Part shown: positions 52,830 through 61,371 of the stretch, in pieces
Position numbering within the stretch: the stretch's first letter is position 1
How the letters are laid out: the number at the start of each line of letters is the position of its first letter
NCBI GenBank assembly: GCA_030447925.1
Contig: JAUJNX010000008.1
Span: forward strand, 41,299 to 105,298
From: Egibacteraceae bacterium
GTDB taxonomy: Bacteria > Actinomycetota > Nitriliruptoria > Euzebyales > Egibacteraceae
Length of the DNA stretch: 64,000 bases
Direction of reading: 5' to 3'
Program-made: the position numbers and the translations under genes
The notes under the pieces: generated by a model
Seen by the model: only the letters and a program-made list of their open reading frames with translations
Databases searched by the model: none
What the model was told of the DNA's origin: nothing

Positions 52830-54521
52830 ATGGCCACCGCCCCCGCCCCCCAGCCCGTCAACGAACCGGTCCGCGGCTACGCGCCGGGCAGCCCGGAACG
52901 GGCCGCCCTGGCCGAGCACCTGGCCGCGCTGGCCAAGGAGCGCGTCGAGGCGCGCATGCGCATCGGCGCCCGTGACGTCGCGGGCGACACGACCTTCCCG
53001 GTGGTCGCGCCGCACCGCCACGACCACGTGCTGGCCGACGTGCACGCCGCCGGGCCCGCCCACGTGGAGCAGGCGGTGGCCGCGGCCGGCAACGCCGCGC
53101 GCGGGTGGGCCGCGCTGGACCAGGCGGAGCGGTCGGCGGTGTTCCTGCGCGCCGCGGACCTGCTCGCCGGGCCGTGGCGCGACGCGGTCAACGCGGCGAC
53201 CATCCTGGGGCAGTCCAAGTCGTGGCACCAGGCGGAGATCGACGCGGCCTGCGAGCTCATCGACTTCTGGCGCTTCAACTGCCACTGGGCCGACCGGATC
53301 GCAGAGGAGCAGCCCGACTCGGTCCCGGGGGCGTGGAACCGCACCGACTACCGGCCGCTGGAGGGCTTCGTCCTCGCGCTGTCGCCGTTCAACTTCACCT
53401 CCATCGCGGGCAACCTGCCCACCGCGCCGGCGCTGCTGGGCAACACCGTGGTGTGGAAGCCGTCGGAGAAGCAGGCGCTGTCGGCCCAGGTGCTGATGGA
53501 CCTGCTGCGGGCGGCGGGGCTGCCCGACGGCGTGGTCAACCTGGTCCACGGCGACGGCGGGCTGGTGAGCGAGGTGGCGATGGCCCAGCCGGGCTTCGCG
53601 GGCCTGCACTTCACCGGGTCCTCGACGGTGTTCCGCGACCTGTGGCGCCGGGCCGGGGCCAACCTGGACCGCCTGCGCACCTTCCCGCGGATCGTCGGGG
53701 AGACGGGCGGCAAGGACTTCGTCGTCGCCCACCCGTCCGCGGCGGCCGACGCCCTCGTCGTCGCGCTGGGACGGGGCGCGTTCGAGTACCAGGGGCAGAA
53801 GTGCTCGGCGGCGTCGCGGGCCTACGTCCCGCGCTCGCTGTGGCCGGCGGTGCGCGACGGGCTCGCCGACCTCGCGCGGTCGCTGCCCATGGGCGACCCC
53901 GCCGACCCGGCGACGTTCCTCGGTGCGGTCATCTCCGAGGCGTCCTACCGGCGCCTCACCGGGGCGGTGCGCGACGCGGTCGCGGGCGGGGCGGAGCTGC
54001 TCGCCGGCGAGGGCGCCGACGACGCGGTCGGCTGGTTCGTTCCCCCGACGGTGCTGGTGACCCCGGACCCCCGCTCCGACACCATGGTCCGCGAGCTGTT
54101 CGGGCCCGTCCTCTCCGTGTTCGTCTACGACGACGCCGACTGGGAGGCGACCCTGGACCTGGTCGACACGACCAGCCCCTACGGCCTCACCGGGGCGGTG
54201 TTCGCCACCGACCGGGCGGCCATCGCGCAGGCGTCCGCCGCGCTGCGCCAGGCGGCCGGCAACTTCTACGTCAACGACAAGCCGACAGGGGCGGTGGTCG
54301 GCCAGCAGCCGTTCGGCGGGGGGCGCGCCTCGGGCACCAACGACAAGGCCGGGTCGCCGTGGAACCTGCTGCGCTGGCTGTCGCCGCGCACGGTCAAGGA
54401 GACCTTCGTGCCGCCGACCGACTGGCGCTACCCGCACCTGGGGCCCGCAGCAGGAGCTGCGGGTGCGGGCCACGATGCTGCCGACGCATCGGGCCTCGCC
54501 GAGGGCGGGTCCCGCCCCTGA
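52830..54521 (+). CDS. pruA: L-glutamate gamma-semialdehyde dehydrogenase (P5C dehydrogenase)
   Basis: A 563-residue aldehyde dehydrogenase of the P5CDH type, finishing proline degradation by oxidising glutamate semialdehyde to glutamate. SPFNFTSIAGNLPTAPALLG (about residues 182-201) is the N-terminal NAD-binding signature, RIVGETGGKDFVVAHPSA (about 288) carries the general-base Glu, EYQGQKCSAASRAYVP (about 320) the catalytic Cys, and ELFGPVLSVFVYDD the C-terminal block. About 20 extra Ala/Gly residues close the chain. The partner proline dehydrogenase (putA/prodh) is not in the window. Confidence 0.94.
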   Translation: MATAPAPQPVNEPVRGYAPGSPERAALAEHLAALAKERVEARMRIGARDVAGDTTFPVVAPHRHDHVLADVHAAGPAHVEQAVAAAGNAARGWAALDQAERSAVFLRAADLLAGPWRDAVNAATILGQSKSWHQAEIDAACELIDFWRFNCHWADRIAEEQPDSVPGAWNRTDYRPLEGFVLALSPFNFTSIAGNLPTAPALLGNTVVWKPSEKQALSAQVLMDLLRAAGLPDGVVNLVHGDGGLVSEVAMAQPGFAGLHFTGSSTVFRDLWRRAGANLDRLRTFPRIVGETGGKDFVVAHPSAAADALVVALGRGAFEYQGQKCSAASRAYVPRSLWPAVRDGLADLARSLPMGDPADPATFLGAVISEASYRRLTGAVRDAVAGGAELLAGEGADDAVGWFVPPTVLVTPDPRSDTMVRELFGPVLSVFVYDDADWEATLDLVDTTSPYGLTGAVFATDRAAIAQASAALRQAAGNFYVNDKPTGAVVGQQPFGGGRASGTNDKAGSPWNLLRWLSPRTVKETFVPPTDWRYPHLGPAAGAAGAGHDAADASGLAEGGSRP

Positions 54522-54532
54522 CCCGCCCCCTC

Positions 54533-54538
54533 TAGGGT
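54533..54538 (+). promoter_or_regulatory. Candidate leaderless -10 element (TAGGGT) for the DUF3291 gene
   Basis: TAGGGT ends 7 bp before the ATG at 54546, so the transcript would begin at or next to the start codon. No ribosome-binding site is visible. Confidence 0.4.
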
Positions 54539-54545
54539 TGTCGGC

Positions 54546-55043
54546 ATGGCATCCGGACACCACCTGGCCCAGGTCAACATCGCGCTGCCGGTCGAGCCGC
54601 TGACCTCCGAGCGGCTGGCCTCCTTCCTGGCCCTGCTGGAACCCGTCAACGCCCTGGCCGACGCCGCCCCCGGCTTCGTCTGGCGCCTGCAGACCGAGGA
54701 CGGTGACGCCACCGCCGTGCGCGCCTTCGGCGACGACCGGCTGATCGTCAACCTCTCCGTCTGGGACTCGCTGGCGTCGCTGGCCGACTTCGTGTTCCGC
54801 GGGCCCCACGCCGGGGTCCTGCGCCGGCGCCGGGACTGGTTCGTCCCCGTGCGCGAGGCCGTCACCGTCCTGTGGTGGGTGCCCGCCGGGGTCCGCCCGA
54901 CCGTCGCCGACGCCGAGGAGCGCCTCGCCGCGCTGCGCCGCGACGGGCCGACCCCCTTCGCCTTCTCCGTCCAGCGGCCCTTCCCGCCGCCCGGCGAGCA
55001 GGACGCCCCGGCCGTGGACGACCGCTGGTCGTGCCCGGTGTGA
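54546..55043 (+). CDS. DUF3291 domain protein
   Basis: A 165-residue protein matching DUF3291: HHLAQVNIALPVEPLTSERL, PVNALADAAPGFVWRLQTED, NLSVWDSLASLADFVF and RRRRDWFVPVREAVTVLWWV are the domain blocks. The ferredoxin-like fold resembles antibiotic-biosynthesis monooxygenases, but no function is established. Its TGA overlaps the GTG of the lipid/diacylglycerol kinase (GTGA), so the two are translationally coupled. Confidence 0.88.
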   Translation: MASGHHLAQVNIALPVEPLTSERLASFLALLEPVNALADAAPGFVWRLQTEDGDATAVRAFGDDRLIVNLSVWDSLASLADFVFRGPHAGVLRRRRDWFVPVREAVTVLWWVPAGVRPTVADAEERLAALRRDGPTPFAFSVQRPFPPPGEQDAPAVDDRWSCPV

Positions 55044-55921
55044 GCGGCCTGCTGGTCGTCGTCAACCGGCGCGCCGGCACGGCCGACCGGGAGCGGCTCG
55101 CCGAGGGCCTGGCGGTGCTGGAGGCCGGAGCCCGCGTGGAGGTCTGCGAGACCGGCGACCCCGGCGAGCTCGACGACGCCCTGGACCGGCTGGACGGCCG
55201 CGCCCTGGTCGTGGCGGGCGGCGACGGCAGCCTGCACCTTGCGGTCGCCCGCTTGTGGGCCCGGGGCCCGTCCGCGCTCGCCGCGGCGCCGATCGGGCTC
55301 CTGCCCCTGGGCACGGGCAACGACCTGGCGCGCGGGCTGGCCTTCCCCCTGGAACCCGGGGCGGCGGCGGCGCGGGTGCTCGCCGGCGGCGCCCGCGCGC
55401 TGGACCTGGTGACCACCGACCACGGCGAGGTCGTGGTCAACGCCGCCCACGCGGGCCTGGGGGCGGTGGCCGCGACCGTGTCCGAGGACCTCAAGCCCCG
55501 CCTCGGCCCGCTGGCCTATCCCGTCGGCGCGGTCGTGTCGGCCGTCCGCGAGGGCGGGTACCGCCTGGCCGTCGCCGTCGACGGCAGCGTGATCCACGAC
55601 GGCGAGACGCTGCTCGTGGGGGTCGCCAACGGCCCGTCGTTCGGTGGCGGGACGGCCCTCGCCCCGCCCGCGGTCCCCGACGACGGGGTGCTCGACGTCG
55701 TGGTCGTGACCGCCGTCGCCCCGCTGGCCCGCGCCGCGTTCGGCGCCGCCCTGCGCGCCGGCACCCACCTGGACCGCCACGACGTCCTGCACGTCCGCGG
55801 CCGCGCGGCCACGATCACCGGGGACGCGGTCCCCCACGACCTGGACGGCGAGGTCACCGGCGCCCGCACCGCCGCGACCTACCGCCTGCACCCCCGCGCC
55901 TGGCGCCTGCTGGGCGCCTGA
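55040..55921 (+). CDS. Diacylglycerol/sphingosine kinase family protein (YegS-like)
   Basis: A 293-residue lipid kinase. GLLVVVNRRAGTADRERL opens the ATP domain, ALVVAGGDGSLHLAVARL (about residues 54-71) is the GGDG motif and IGLLPLGTGNDLARGLAF (about 85-102) the GTGND motif. The second half carries TLLVGVANGPSFGGGTALAP with the phosphate/metal-binding loop. The substrate could be diacylglycerol or another lipid alcohol. GTG 55040 overlaps the DUF3291 stop. A hairpin follows immediately. Confidence 0.9.
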   Translation: MSGLLVVVNRRAGTADRERLAEGLAVLEAGARVEVCETGDPGELDDALDRLDGRALVVAGGDGSLHLAVARLWARGPSALAAAPIGLLPLGTGNDLARGLAFPLEPGAAAARVLAGGARALDLVTTDHGEVVVNAAHAGLGAVAATVSEDLKPRLGPLAYPVGAVVSAVREGGYRLAVAVDGSVIHDGETLLVGVANGPSFGGGTALAPPAVPDDGVLDVVVVTAVAPLARAAFGAALRAGTHLDRHDVLHVRGRAATITGDAVPHDLDGEVTGARTAATYRLHPRAWRLLGA

Positions 55922-55949
55922 CCGCCCCACGGCCGCCCGGACGGGGCGG
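55922..55949 (+). terminator. Hairpin after the lipid kinase gene
   Basis: CCGCCCC (55922-55928) pairs with GGGGCGG (55943-55949) across 14 nt, directly after the stop, followed by GTGCTTCC. Confidence 0.55.
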
Positions 55950-56032
55950 GTGCTTCCGATCCCGGGGCCGGGCGGTCAGGATGGTCGCGAACGTGGCCGC
56001 GTGCCACCGTCCCGACAGAGGAGACACCTGCG

Positions 56033-56305
56033 ATGATCGGCTTCCTGATCAGCCTGCTCGTGGTGGGCCTGATCGCCGGAGCGCTCGCCCGGGCGCTGGT
56101 GCCCGGCGCCGACCCGATGAGCATCCCCCAGACGATCCTGCTCGGCATCGTCGGCTCCTTCATCGGCGGGCTCCTCGGCAACCTCCTGTTCGGAGGGTTC
56201 CAGGCCCGCTTCGAGCCGGCGGGGATCATCGGGTCGATCATCGGCGCGGTCCTCGCCCTGCTCGCCTACCGCGCGTTCCAGCGCCGCAGCAGCACGCGCG
56301 CCTGA
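56033..56305 (+). CDS. GlsB/YeaQ/YmgE family stress-response membrane protein
   Basis: A 90-residue protein with three helices: FLISLLVVGLIAGALARALV, SIPQTILLGIVGSFIGGLLG and IIGSIIGAVLALLAYRAF. The glycine-zipper spacing and the PGADPMSIPQTILLGIVGSF block are family marks. ATG 56033 follows AGAGGAG by about 9 nt. The gene is monocistronic, and its function beyond stress association is unknown. Confidence 0.92.
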   Translation: MIGFLISLLVVGLIAGALARALVPGADPMSIPQTILLGIVGSFIGGLLGNLLFGGFQARFEPAGIIGSIIGAVLALLAYRAFQRRSSTRA

Positions 56306-56336
56306 CCCGAGCCCGGTCCCGGCCCGCTCCCCCGCG

Positions 56337-57098
56337 TCAGCGCGGCGCCATGCGGATGGCGCCGTCCAGGCGGATCACCTCGCCGTTGAGCATCGGGTTC
56401 TCCACGATGTGGCGGACCAGGGCCGCGTACTCGGCCGGCTGACCCAGCCGGCTGGGGTGCGGCACCTGCTTGCCCAGCGACTGCTGGGCGGCCTCCGGCA
56501 GCCCCGCCATCATCGGGGTGAGGAAGATGCCCGGGGCGATCGTGCAGACCCGCACGAGCTTGTCGGCCAGGTCGCGGGCGATCGGCAGGGTCATGCCGAC
56601 CACGCCGCCCTTGGAGGCCGAGTAGGCGGCCTGGCCGATCTGGCCGTCGAAGGCCGCGACCGACGCGGTGTTGACGATCACGCCGCGCTCCTCGCCGTCG
56701 GGCTCGACCTGGACCATGCGCTCCGCGGCGAGGCGGATGACGTTGAAGGTGCCGATCAGGTTGACCCCCACGACCTTCGCGAAGGCGTCGAGGGGGTGCA
56801 CGCCGTTGCGGCCCAGGACGCGGGTGGCGATCGCGATGCCCGCGCAGTTCACGACGACGTGCGGCCCGCCCAGCTCCGCGGCCGCCGCGACCGCCGCCGC
56901 GACGTCGGACTCGCTGGTGACGTCGGCGCCCACGAAGCGGGCGCCGTCGCCCAGCTCCGCGGCGACCGCCTCGCCGTCCGACGACGGCAGGTCGACGATG
57001 ACGGCGCGCGCCCCGGCGCCGATGAGCTCGGTGGCCGTGGCCCGCCCCAGCCCCGACGCGCCGCCCGTGACCAGCGCGACCTTGCCCTCGACCCGCAT
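56337..57098 (-). CDS. Short-chain dehydrogenase, 3-hydroxyacyl-CoA dehydrogenase type II-like
   Basis: A 253-residue classical [23 protein letters not shown] is the NAD(H) fold, [17 protein letters not shown] the NAG segment, and [20 protein letters not shown] with ASKGG the catalytic Ser and Tyr-xxx-Lys. The later [19 protein letters not shown] matches the HSD17B10-like group that oxidises 3-hydroxyacyl-CoA. No beta-oxidation gene is adjacent, so the substrate is inferred from family only. It is divergent from aroF over 119 bp. Confidence 0.9.
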   Translation of the reverse strand: MRVEGKVALVTGGASGLGRATATELIGAGARAVIVDLPSSDGEAVAAELGDGARFVGADVTSESDVAAAVAAAAELGGPHVVVNCAGIAIATRVLGRNGVHPLDAFAKVVGVNLIGTFNVIRLAAERMVQVEPDGEERGVIVNTASVAAFDGQIGQAAYSASKGGVVGMTLPIARDLADKLVRVCTIAPGIFLTPMMAGLPEAAQQSLGKQVPHPSRLGQPAEYAALVRHIVENPMLNGEVIRLDGAIRMAPR

Positions 57099-57217
57099 GC
57101 ATCCTCCTGACCCGACGCCGATGTGGGCAGGCAGGGTAACGCCGCGGCCCGCCGGCGCTCGCGCGGCGCTCCACAGGCGGCTTTGCGCCCGCCGGGGGGT
57201 GATGGGACCATGAGCGC

Positions 57218-58609
57218 ATGAGCGCTCCCGTCGTCCCCACGACCGATCGCACGCCGCCCTGGACGCCGGGGGCGTGGCGGGGGTACCCCGCGGCGCAGCA
57301 GCCGGAGTGGCCCGACACCGGCGCGCTGGAGGCGGCGCTGCGCACCCTGTCCGGGCACCCGCCGCTGGTCTTCGCCGGGGAGGCGCGGGCGCTGCGCGCC
57401 CAGCTCGCGGAGGTCGCGGCCGGCCGCGCGTTCCTGCTGCAGGGCGGCGACTGCGCGGAGACCTTCGCCGCGTTCAGCGCCGACGGCATCCGCGACAAGC
57501 TCAAGGTCCTGCTGCAGATGGCGGTCGTGCTCACCTACGGCGCCCAGCTGCCGGTGGTGAAGGTCGGGCGCATCGCCGGGCAGTTCGCCAAGCCGCGCTC
57601 CAGGTCGACCGAGACCGTCGACGGGCGCACGCTGCCCGCCTACCGCGGCGACGCGGTCAACGGCCTGGACTTCTCCGAGGAGGCGCGCACCCCCGACCCC
57701 GACCGGCTGGTGCGCGTGTACCACCAGTCCGCGGCGACGCTGAACCTGCTGCGCGCCTTCACCAGCGGCGGGTTCGCCGACCTGGAGAAGGTCCACGTCT
57801 GGAACCAGGAGTTCGTCGCCGCGTCGCCCCAGGGCCGGCGCTACGCCGCCCTCGCCGACGAGATCACCCGGGCGCTGCGCTTCCTGGTCGCCTGCGGGAT
57901 CGACGTGGCGCACCACCCCGCCTTCCGCACGGTCGACTTCTGGACCTCCCACGAGGCGCTGCTGCTGGGCTACGAGGAGGCGCTGACCCGCCGGGACTCC
58001 CTGACCGGCGACTGGTACGACTGCAGCGCGCACATGCTCTGGGCGGGCGAGCGCACCCGCGACCCCGACGGCGCCCACGTCGCGTTCCTGGCAGGGGTCC
58101 ACAACCCGGTGGGGGTGAAGCTCGGGCCGACGTCCACGCCCGACGAGGTCGCGGCGCTGGCCCTGCGCCTGAACCCCGACGGCATCCCCGGGCGCCTGAC
58201 CCTCATCACGCGCATGGGCGCCGGCGCGGTGGCGGACCGGCTGCCCGCGCTGGTCGGCGGCGTGCGCGACCTGGGCATCCCCGTGGTCTGGTCCTGCGAC
58301 CCGATGCACGGCAACACCTTCACCTCCGACGGCGGCTACAAGACCCGGCGCCTGAGCGACATCCTCGAGGAGCTGCGGGTCTTCTTCGCCGTCCACGCCC
58401 AGGAGGGCACCGTCCCCGGCGGCGTGCACGTCGAGCTGACCGGCGAGAACGTCACCGAGTGCCTCGGCGGCGCGCACGAGATCGCCGACCTGGACCTGTC
58501 GACCCGCTACGAGACCGCCTGCGACCCGCGCCTCAACAACACCCAGGCGCTGGAGCTGGCGTTCCAGATGGCCGAGATGCTGCGCGGCCAGGGCCGGGCC
58601 GCCGTCTGA
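57218..58609 (+). CDS. aroF: Class II 3-deoxy-7-phosphoheptulonate synthase
   Basis: A 463-residue plant/actinobacterial-type DAHP synthase, the first step of the shikimate pathway. [20 protein letters not shown] (about residues 68-87), [15 protein letters not shown] (about 112), [31 protein letters not shown] (about 358) and [15 protein letters not shown] (about 407) are the class II metal and substrate motifs. The initiator lies within a duplicated ATGAGCGC: an earlier ATG (57210) in another frame gives a three-codon reading frame (ATG AGC GCA TGA) whose stop overlaps the aroF ATG. It converges on marP with a 10-bp gap. Confidence 0.95.
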   Translation: MSAPVVPTTDRTPPWTPGAWRGYPAAQQPEWPDTGALEAALRTLSGHPPLVFAGEARALRAQLAEVAAGRAFLLQGGDCAETFAAFSADGIRDKLKVLLQMAVVLTYGAQLPVVKVGRIAGQFAKPRSRSTETVDGRTLPAYRGDAVNGLDFSEEARTPDPDRLVRVYHQSAATLNLLRAFTSGGFADLEKVHVWNQEFVAASPQGRRYAALADEITRALRFLVACGIDVAHHPAFRTVDFWTSHEALLLGYEEALTRRDSLTGDWYDCSAHMLWAGERTRDPDGAHVAFLAGVHNPVGVKLGPTSTPDEVAALALRLNPDGIPGRLTLITRMGAGAVADRLPALVGGVRDLGIPVVWSCDPMHGNTFTSDGGYKTRRLSDILEELRVFFAVHAQEGTVPGGVHVELTGENVTECLGGAHEIADLDLSTRYETACDPRLNNTQALELAFQMAEMLRGQGRAAV

Positions 58610-58619
58610 CCCCGGTCCG

Positions 58620-59831
58620 CTAGAACCGGCAGGGGCCGGTCACCACCGGGGTGTTGGCCCCGATCGCGTCGGCGACGCGCGGGGCGACCGCCTCGGCGCT
58701 GAGCGCGTAGCCGGTGCCCGGCTCGGCCGCCGCCGCGGCGAAGACCACGCCGCCGACCTGCCCCTCCCCGGTCACGAACGGCCCGCCGGAGTCGCCCTGC
58801 TCGACGCTGGTCGCCCCCGCCGGCGCGGACAGGGTCAGCACCTCGCGGCTGACGAAGCCCTGGCCGTAGATGTCGCGGCCGACCGCGCTGGTGCGCGCGG
58901 CGACCGAGGCGGGCTTCACGACCAGCTCGGGCCGCCCGCCGGGGAAGCCCAGGGTCGCGCCCGCGGTCGCGCGCTGCGACGGGCTGGTCACGAAGGCGAT
59001 CGGCGGGGCGGTGACCCCGGGCGACGACAGGACGGCCAGGTCGGTCTGCGGGTCCACGAGCACCGGCACGGCCTCGTACGCGCCGGACTCGTCGCGGACG
59101 GTCAGCTCCTCCCCGCCGGCCACGACGTGGGCGTTGGTGACCACGTAGCCCGGCTGGGTGACGAACCCGCTGCCCGACGAGACCCCGCCGCAGCCCAACG
59201 CCTGCACCTGCACGGTGCTGGCGCGCGCCGCGGCCTGGGCCGCCGCCACCACGGCGTCGTCGGGCGGGGCGACCGGCGGTGACGTCGTGCCCTCGCGCAG
59301 GTCGGTGAAGACCTGCGGGAAGCCCTGCTGCTGCAGGTAGGTCCCCACCCGGCCGACCAGGTCCGGCGCGGGGGGCAGCGTCTCGGCGAGCACCGTGGCG
59401 ATGCGGGAGTCACGGACCTGCTGGGCCACCCAGGGCACGGGCCCGTGGATCAGCGCGGACCCCAGCAGCCAGATCACCAGCGCCGCGGCCAGCACGCCGA
59501 CGGCGGTCCCCCCCGCGTGGTCGACCGCGATGGTGCCCCGGCCGGCGCCCGCGGCGGCGGACTGCAGCCGGCGACCGACCGCCAGGCCGAGCGACTGGCC
59601 CAGGACCACGGCGGCCAGCAGCAGCCCGAGGGTGAGCAGGGCGAGGTTGGTGCCCGGCTCGGCGACGACGCGGGCGGCCAGCGGCGGCGCCAGCGCGGAC
59701 CCGCCGACCAGCCCGGCCGCGGTGCCGGCGAAGACCGCCACCTGGGCGACCGCCCCCTGGCGGTACCCGCGCACGGCGGCCACCACCAGCGCGACGGCCA
59801 GCACAAGGTCCAGCGAGTTGAACCCGCTCAT
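58620..59831 (-). CDS. marP: MarP family membrane serine protease (CvpA domain plus trypsin-like domain)
   Basis: A 403-residue protein. Residues 1-150 form a CvpA-like domain of four helices (SLDLVLAVALVVAAVRGYRQ; LALLTLGLLLAAVVLG; VLAAALVIWLLGSALI). An extracytoplasmic trypsin-like domain follows with His in GYVVTNAHVVAGG (about 235), Asp in PQTDLAVLSS (about 265) and Ser in SVEQGDSGGPFVTG (about 345). Two further cysteines (ALGCGGVSSGSG and the C-terminal CRF) may form the redox-controlled disulfide known for MarP. In mycobacteria MarP supports acid resistance and cell-wall hydrolase activation. Confidence 0.93.
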   Translation of the reverse strand: MSGFNSLDLVLAVALVVAAVRGYRQGAVAQVAVFAGTAAGLVGGSALAPPLAARVVAEPGTNLALLTLGLLLAAVVLGQSLGLAVGRRLQSAAAGAGRGTIAVDHAGGTAVGVLAAALVIWLLGSALIHGPVPWVAQQVRDSRIATVLAETLPPAPDLVGRVGTYLQQQGFPQVFTDLREGTTSPPVAPPDDAVVAAAQAAARASTVQVQALGCGGVSSGSGFVTQPGYVVTNAHVVAGGEELTVRDESGAYEAVPVLVDPQTDLAVLSSPGVTAPPIAFVTSPSQRATAGATLGFPGGRPELVVKPASVAARTSAVGRDIYGQGFVSREVLTLSAPAGATSVEQGDSGGPFVTGEGQVGGVVFAAAAAEPGTGYALSAEAVAPRVADAIGANTPVVTGPCRF

Positions 59832-59877
59832 GCGCGCGCCGCCGCCACCGTCCCCCCTCCACCCGAATCGGCCTCAC

Positions 59878-59883
59878 TAGGCT
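59878..59883 (+). promoter_or_regulatory. Candidate leaderless -10 element (TAGGCT) for the threonine dehydratase
   Basis: TAGGCT ends 6 bp before ATG 59890 with no ribosome-binding site between, the geometry of a leaderless mRNA. Confidence 0.45.
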
Positions 59884-59889
59884 AGCCAC

Positions 59890-60861
59890 ATGTTGGAGAT
59901 CGACGACATCCGCCGCGCCGCGGGACGCCTGGCCGGTGTGGCCCATCGGACACCCGTGCTGACCAGCCGCACCCTGGACCAGCGCACGGGGGCACGGGTG
60001 TTCCTCAAGGCCGAACCCTTCCAGCGCACCGGGTCGTTCAAGTTCCGCGGCGCGTACAACGCGATCGCGGCGCTGCCCCCCGACCAGCGGGCGCGCGGGG
60101 TCACCGCCTACTCCTCCGGCAACCACGCCCAGGCGATGGCGCTGGCCGCCCAGCTCCAGGGCGTCCCGGCGGTCATCCTCATGCCCGCCGACGCACCGCC
60201 CGCCAAGCTCGCCGCCACCCGCGGGTACGGCGCCGAGGTCGTCACCTACGACCGCTACGCCGAGGACCGCACGGCGCTCGGCGAGGCGCTGGCGGCGGAC
60301 CGCGGCCTCGCGCTGATCCCGCCGTTCGACCACTGGGACGTGATGGCGGGCCAGGGGACGCTCGCGCTGGAGCTGCTGGAGGAGACCGGCCCGCTCGACG
60401 TGCTGTTCGTGTGCGTCGGCGGGGGCGGGCTGATCAGCGGCTGCGCGACCGCGGCCAAGGCCCTGGTGCCGGGCATCGCGGTCGTGGGGGTCGAGCCCGC
60501 CGCCGGGGACGACGTGCGCCGCTCGCTGGCGGCGGGCGAGCGCGTCAGCATCCCGGTCCCCCGCACCATCGCCGACGGCCAGCAGACCACCGCGCCGGGC
60601 GAGCGCACCTTCCCCGTGATCCGGCGCCTGGTCGACGAGGTCGTCCTGGCCACCGACGACCAGATCCTCGCCGCCATGGCGTTCCTGTTCGACACCTGCA
60701 AGGTCGTGACCGAGCCGTCCGGCGCGTGCGCCCTGGCCGCGGTCCTGGCCGGCACCGCCGACGTCGCGGGCCTGCGCGTCGGGGTGACCCTGTCGGGCGG
60801 CAACGTCGGCCTCCCCCGCTTCCTCGACCTGCTCGCCCCGCGGGCCGCTCGGCGCGACTGA
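59890..60861 (+). CDS. Threonine/serine dehydratase (PLP fold II)
   Basis: A 323-residue PLP enzyme. FQRTGSFKFRGAYNAIAAL (about residues 45-63) holds the Schiff-base lysine, YSSGNHAQAMALAAQLQGVP (about 75-94) the phosphate/asparagine loop, and FVCVGGGGLISGCATAAKAL (about 177) the glycine-rich PLP loop. There is no C-terminal ACT domain, so it is the short catabolic or serine racemase-like type. It could deaminate threonine, serine or hydroxyaspartate. It is divergent from marP over 58 bp and probably expressed leaderless. Confidence 0.9.
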   Translation: MLEIDDIRRAAGRLAGVAHRTPVLTSRTLDQRTGARVFLKAEPFQRTGSFKFRGAYNAIAALPPDQRARGVTAYSSGNHAQAMALAAQLQGVPAVILMPADAPPAKLAATRGYGAEVVTYDRYAEDRTALGEALAADRGLALIPPFDHWDVMAGQGTLALELLEETGPLDVLFVCVGGGGLISGCATAAKALVPGIAVVGVEPAAGDDVRRSLAAGERVSIPVPRTIADGQQTTAPGERTFPVIRRLVDEVVLATDDQILAAMAFLFDTCKVVTEPSGACALAAVLAGTADVAGLRVGVTLSGGNVGLPRFLDLLAPRAARRD

Positions 60862-60867
60862 GGCGGG

Positions 60868-61341
60868 TCAGACCAGCAGGCAGACCTGGCCGTCGCTGGC
60901 GCGCAGGACGGCGCGGGCGGCGGCGCGGACCGCCGCGAGGTGGTGGCGGAAGCGCTCGACCTCGTCCACGCCCTCCGTGGCGGGCGGCACTGTGCCCAGC
61001 GCGGCCAGCTCGGCGTCCCAGTCCGCCGCGGCGGCCTCGGTGCGCAGGTGGGTCAGGGGCGCCTGGGACAGCGACCGGTCGATGTCCTGGATGACGGTGA
61101 GCACGACGTCGGTGGTGGTGCGCACCCCGGGGCTGGCCAGGCGGTGCAGCGACTGGAGCTTGCGCATGGCCATGGCCATGGCCTGGCGCGGGTCGGCCAG
61201 GTCGGCGGCCACCCCGTCCACGGCGCGCAGGTCGATGACGACCTGCGCAGGCACGCCGAACCACGCCCGCAGCAGGCCGAACAGCACCTCCGCCGAGGTG
61301 CGGGCGGCGAGCAGCTCGCGCGGCTTGGCGATCTCCAGCAT
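60868..61341 (-). CDS. Hypothetical protein
   Basis: A 157-residue soluble protein I do not recognise. The N-terminus LEIAKPRELLAARTSAEVLF is followed by an alternating beta/alpha segment (VPAQVVIDLRAVDGVAADLA), long helices (AMAMAMRKLQSLHRLA; DEVERFRHHLAAVRAAARAV) and the tail GQVCLLV. ATG 61341 lies 30 bp from the divergent serB start, so the two share one promoter region. It converges on the threonine dehydratase with a 6-bp gap. Conservation of this arrangement would be the best clue to function. Confidence 0.65.
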   Translation of the reverse strand: MLEIAKPRELLAARTSAEVLFGLLRAWFGVPAQVVIDLRAVDGVAADLADPRQAMAMAMRKLQSLHRLASPGVRTTTDVVLTVIQDIDRSLSQAPLTHLRTEAAAADWDAELAALGTVPPATEGVDEVERFRHHLAAVRAAARAVLRASDGQVCLLV

Positions 61342-61350
61342 TGGCGCGAC

Positions 61351-61362
61351 ACCGTATACGGT
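61351..61362. promoter_or_regulatory. 12-bp perfect palindrome ACCGTATACGGT between divergent starts
   Basis: It is nearly centred in the 30-bp gap between the hypothetical gene and serB. TATACG on either strand of the palindrome is a possible -10 element, leaving 5-11 nt of leader in each direction, so both mRNAs would be leaderless or nearly so and one protein could control both. Confidence 0.5.
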
Positions 61363-61371
61363 CTCCCCCGG

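Noticed and set aside
60868..60885. C-terminal Cys-Leu-Leu-Val resembling a prenylation CaaX box
   Set aside because: Bacteria lack the usual prenylation of their own proteins, and four residues match by chance easily.
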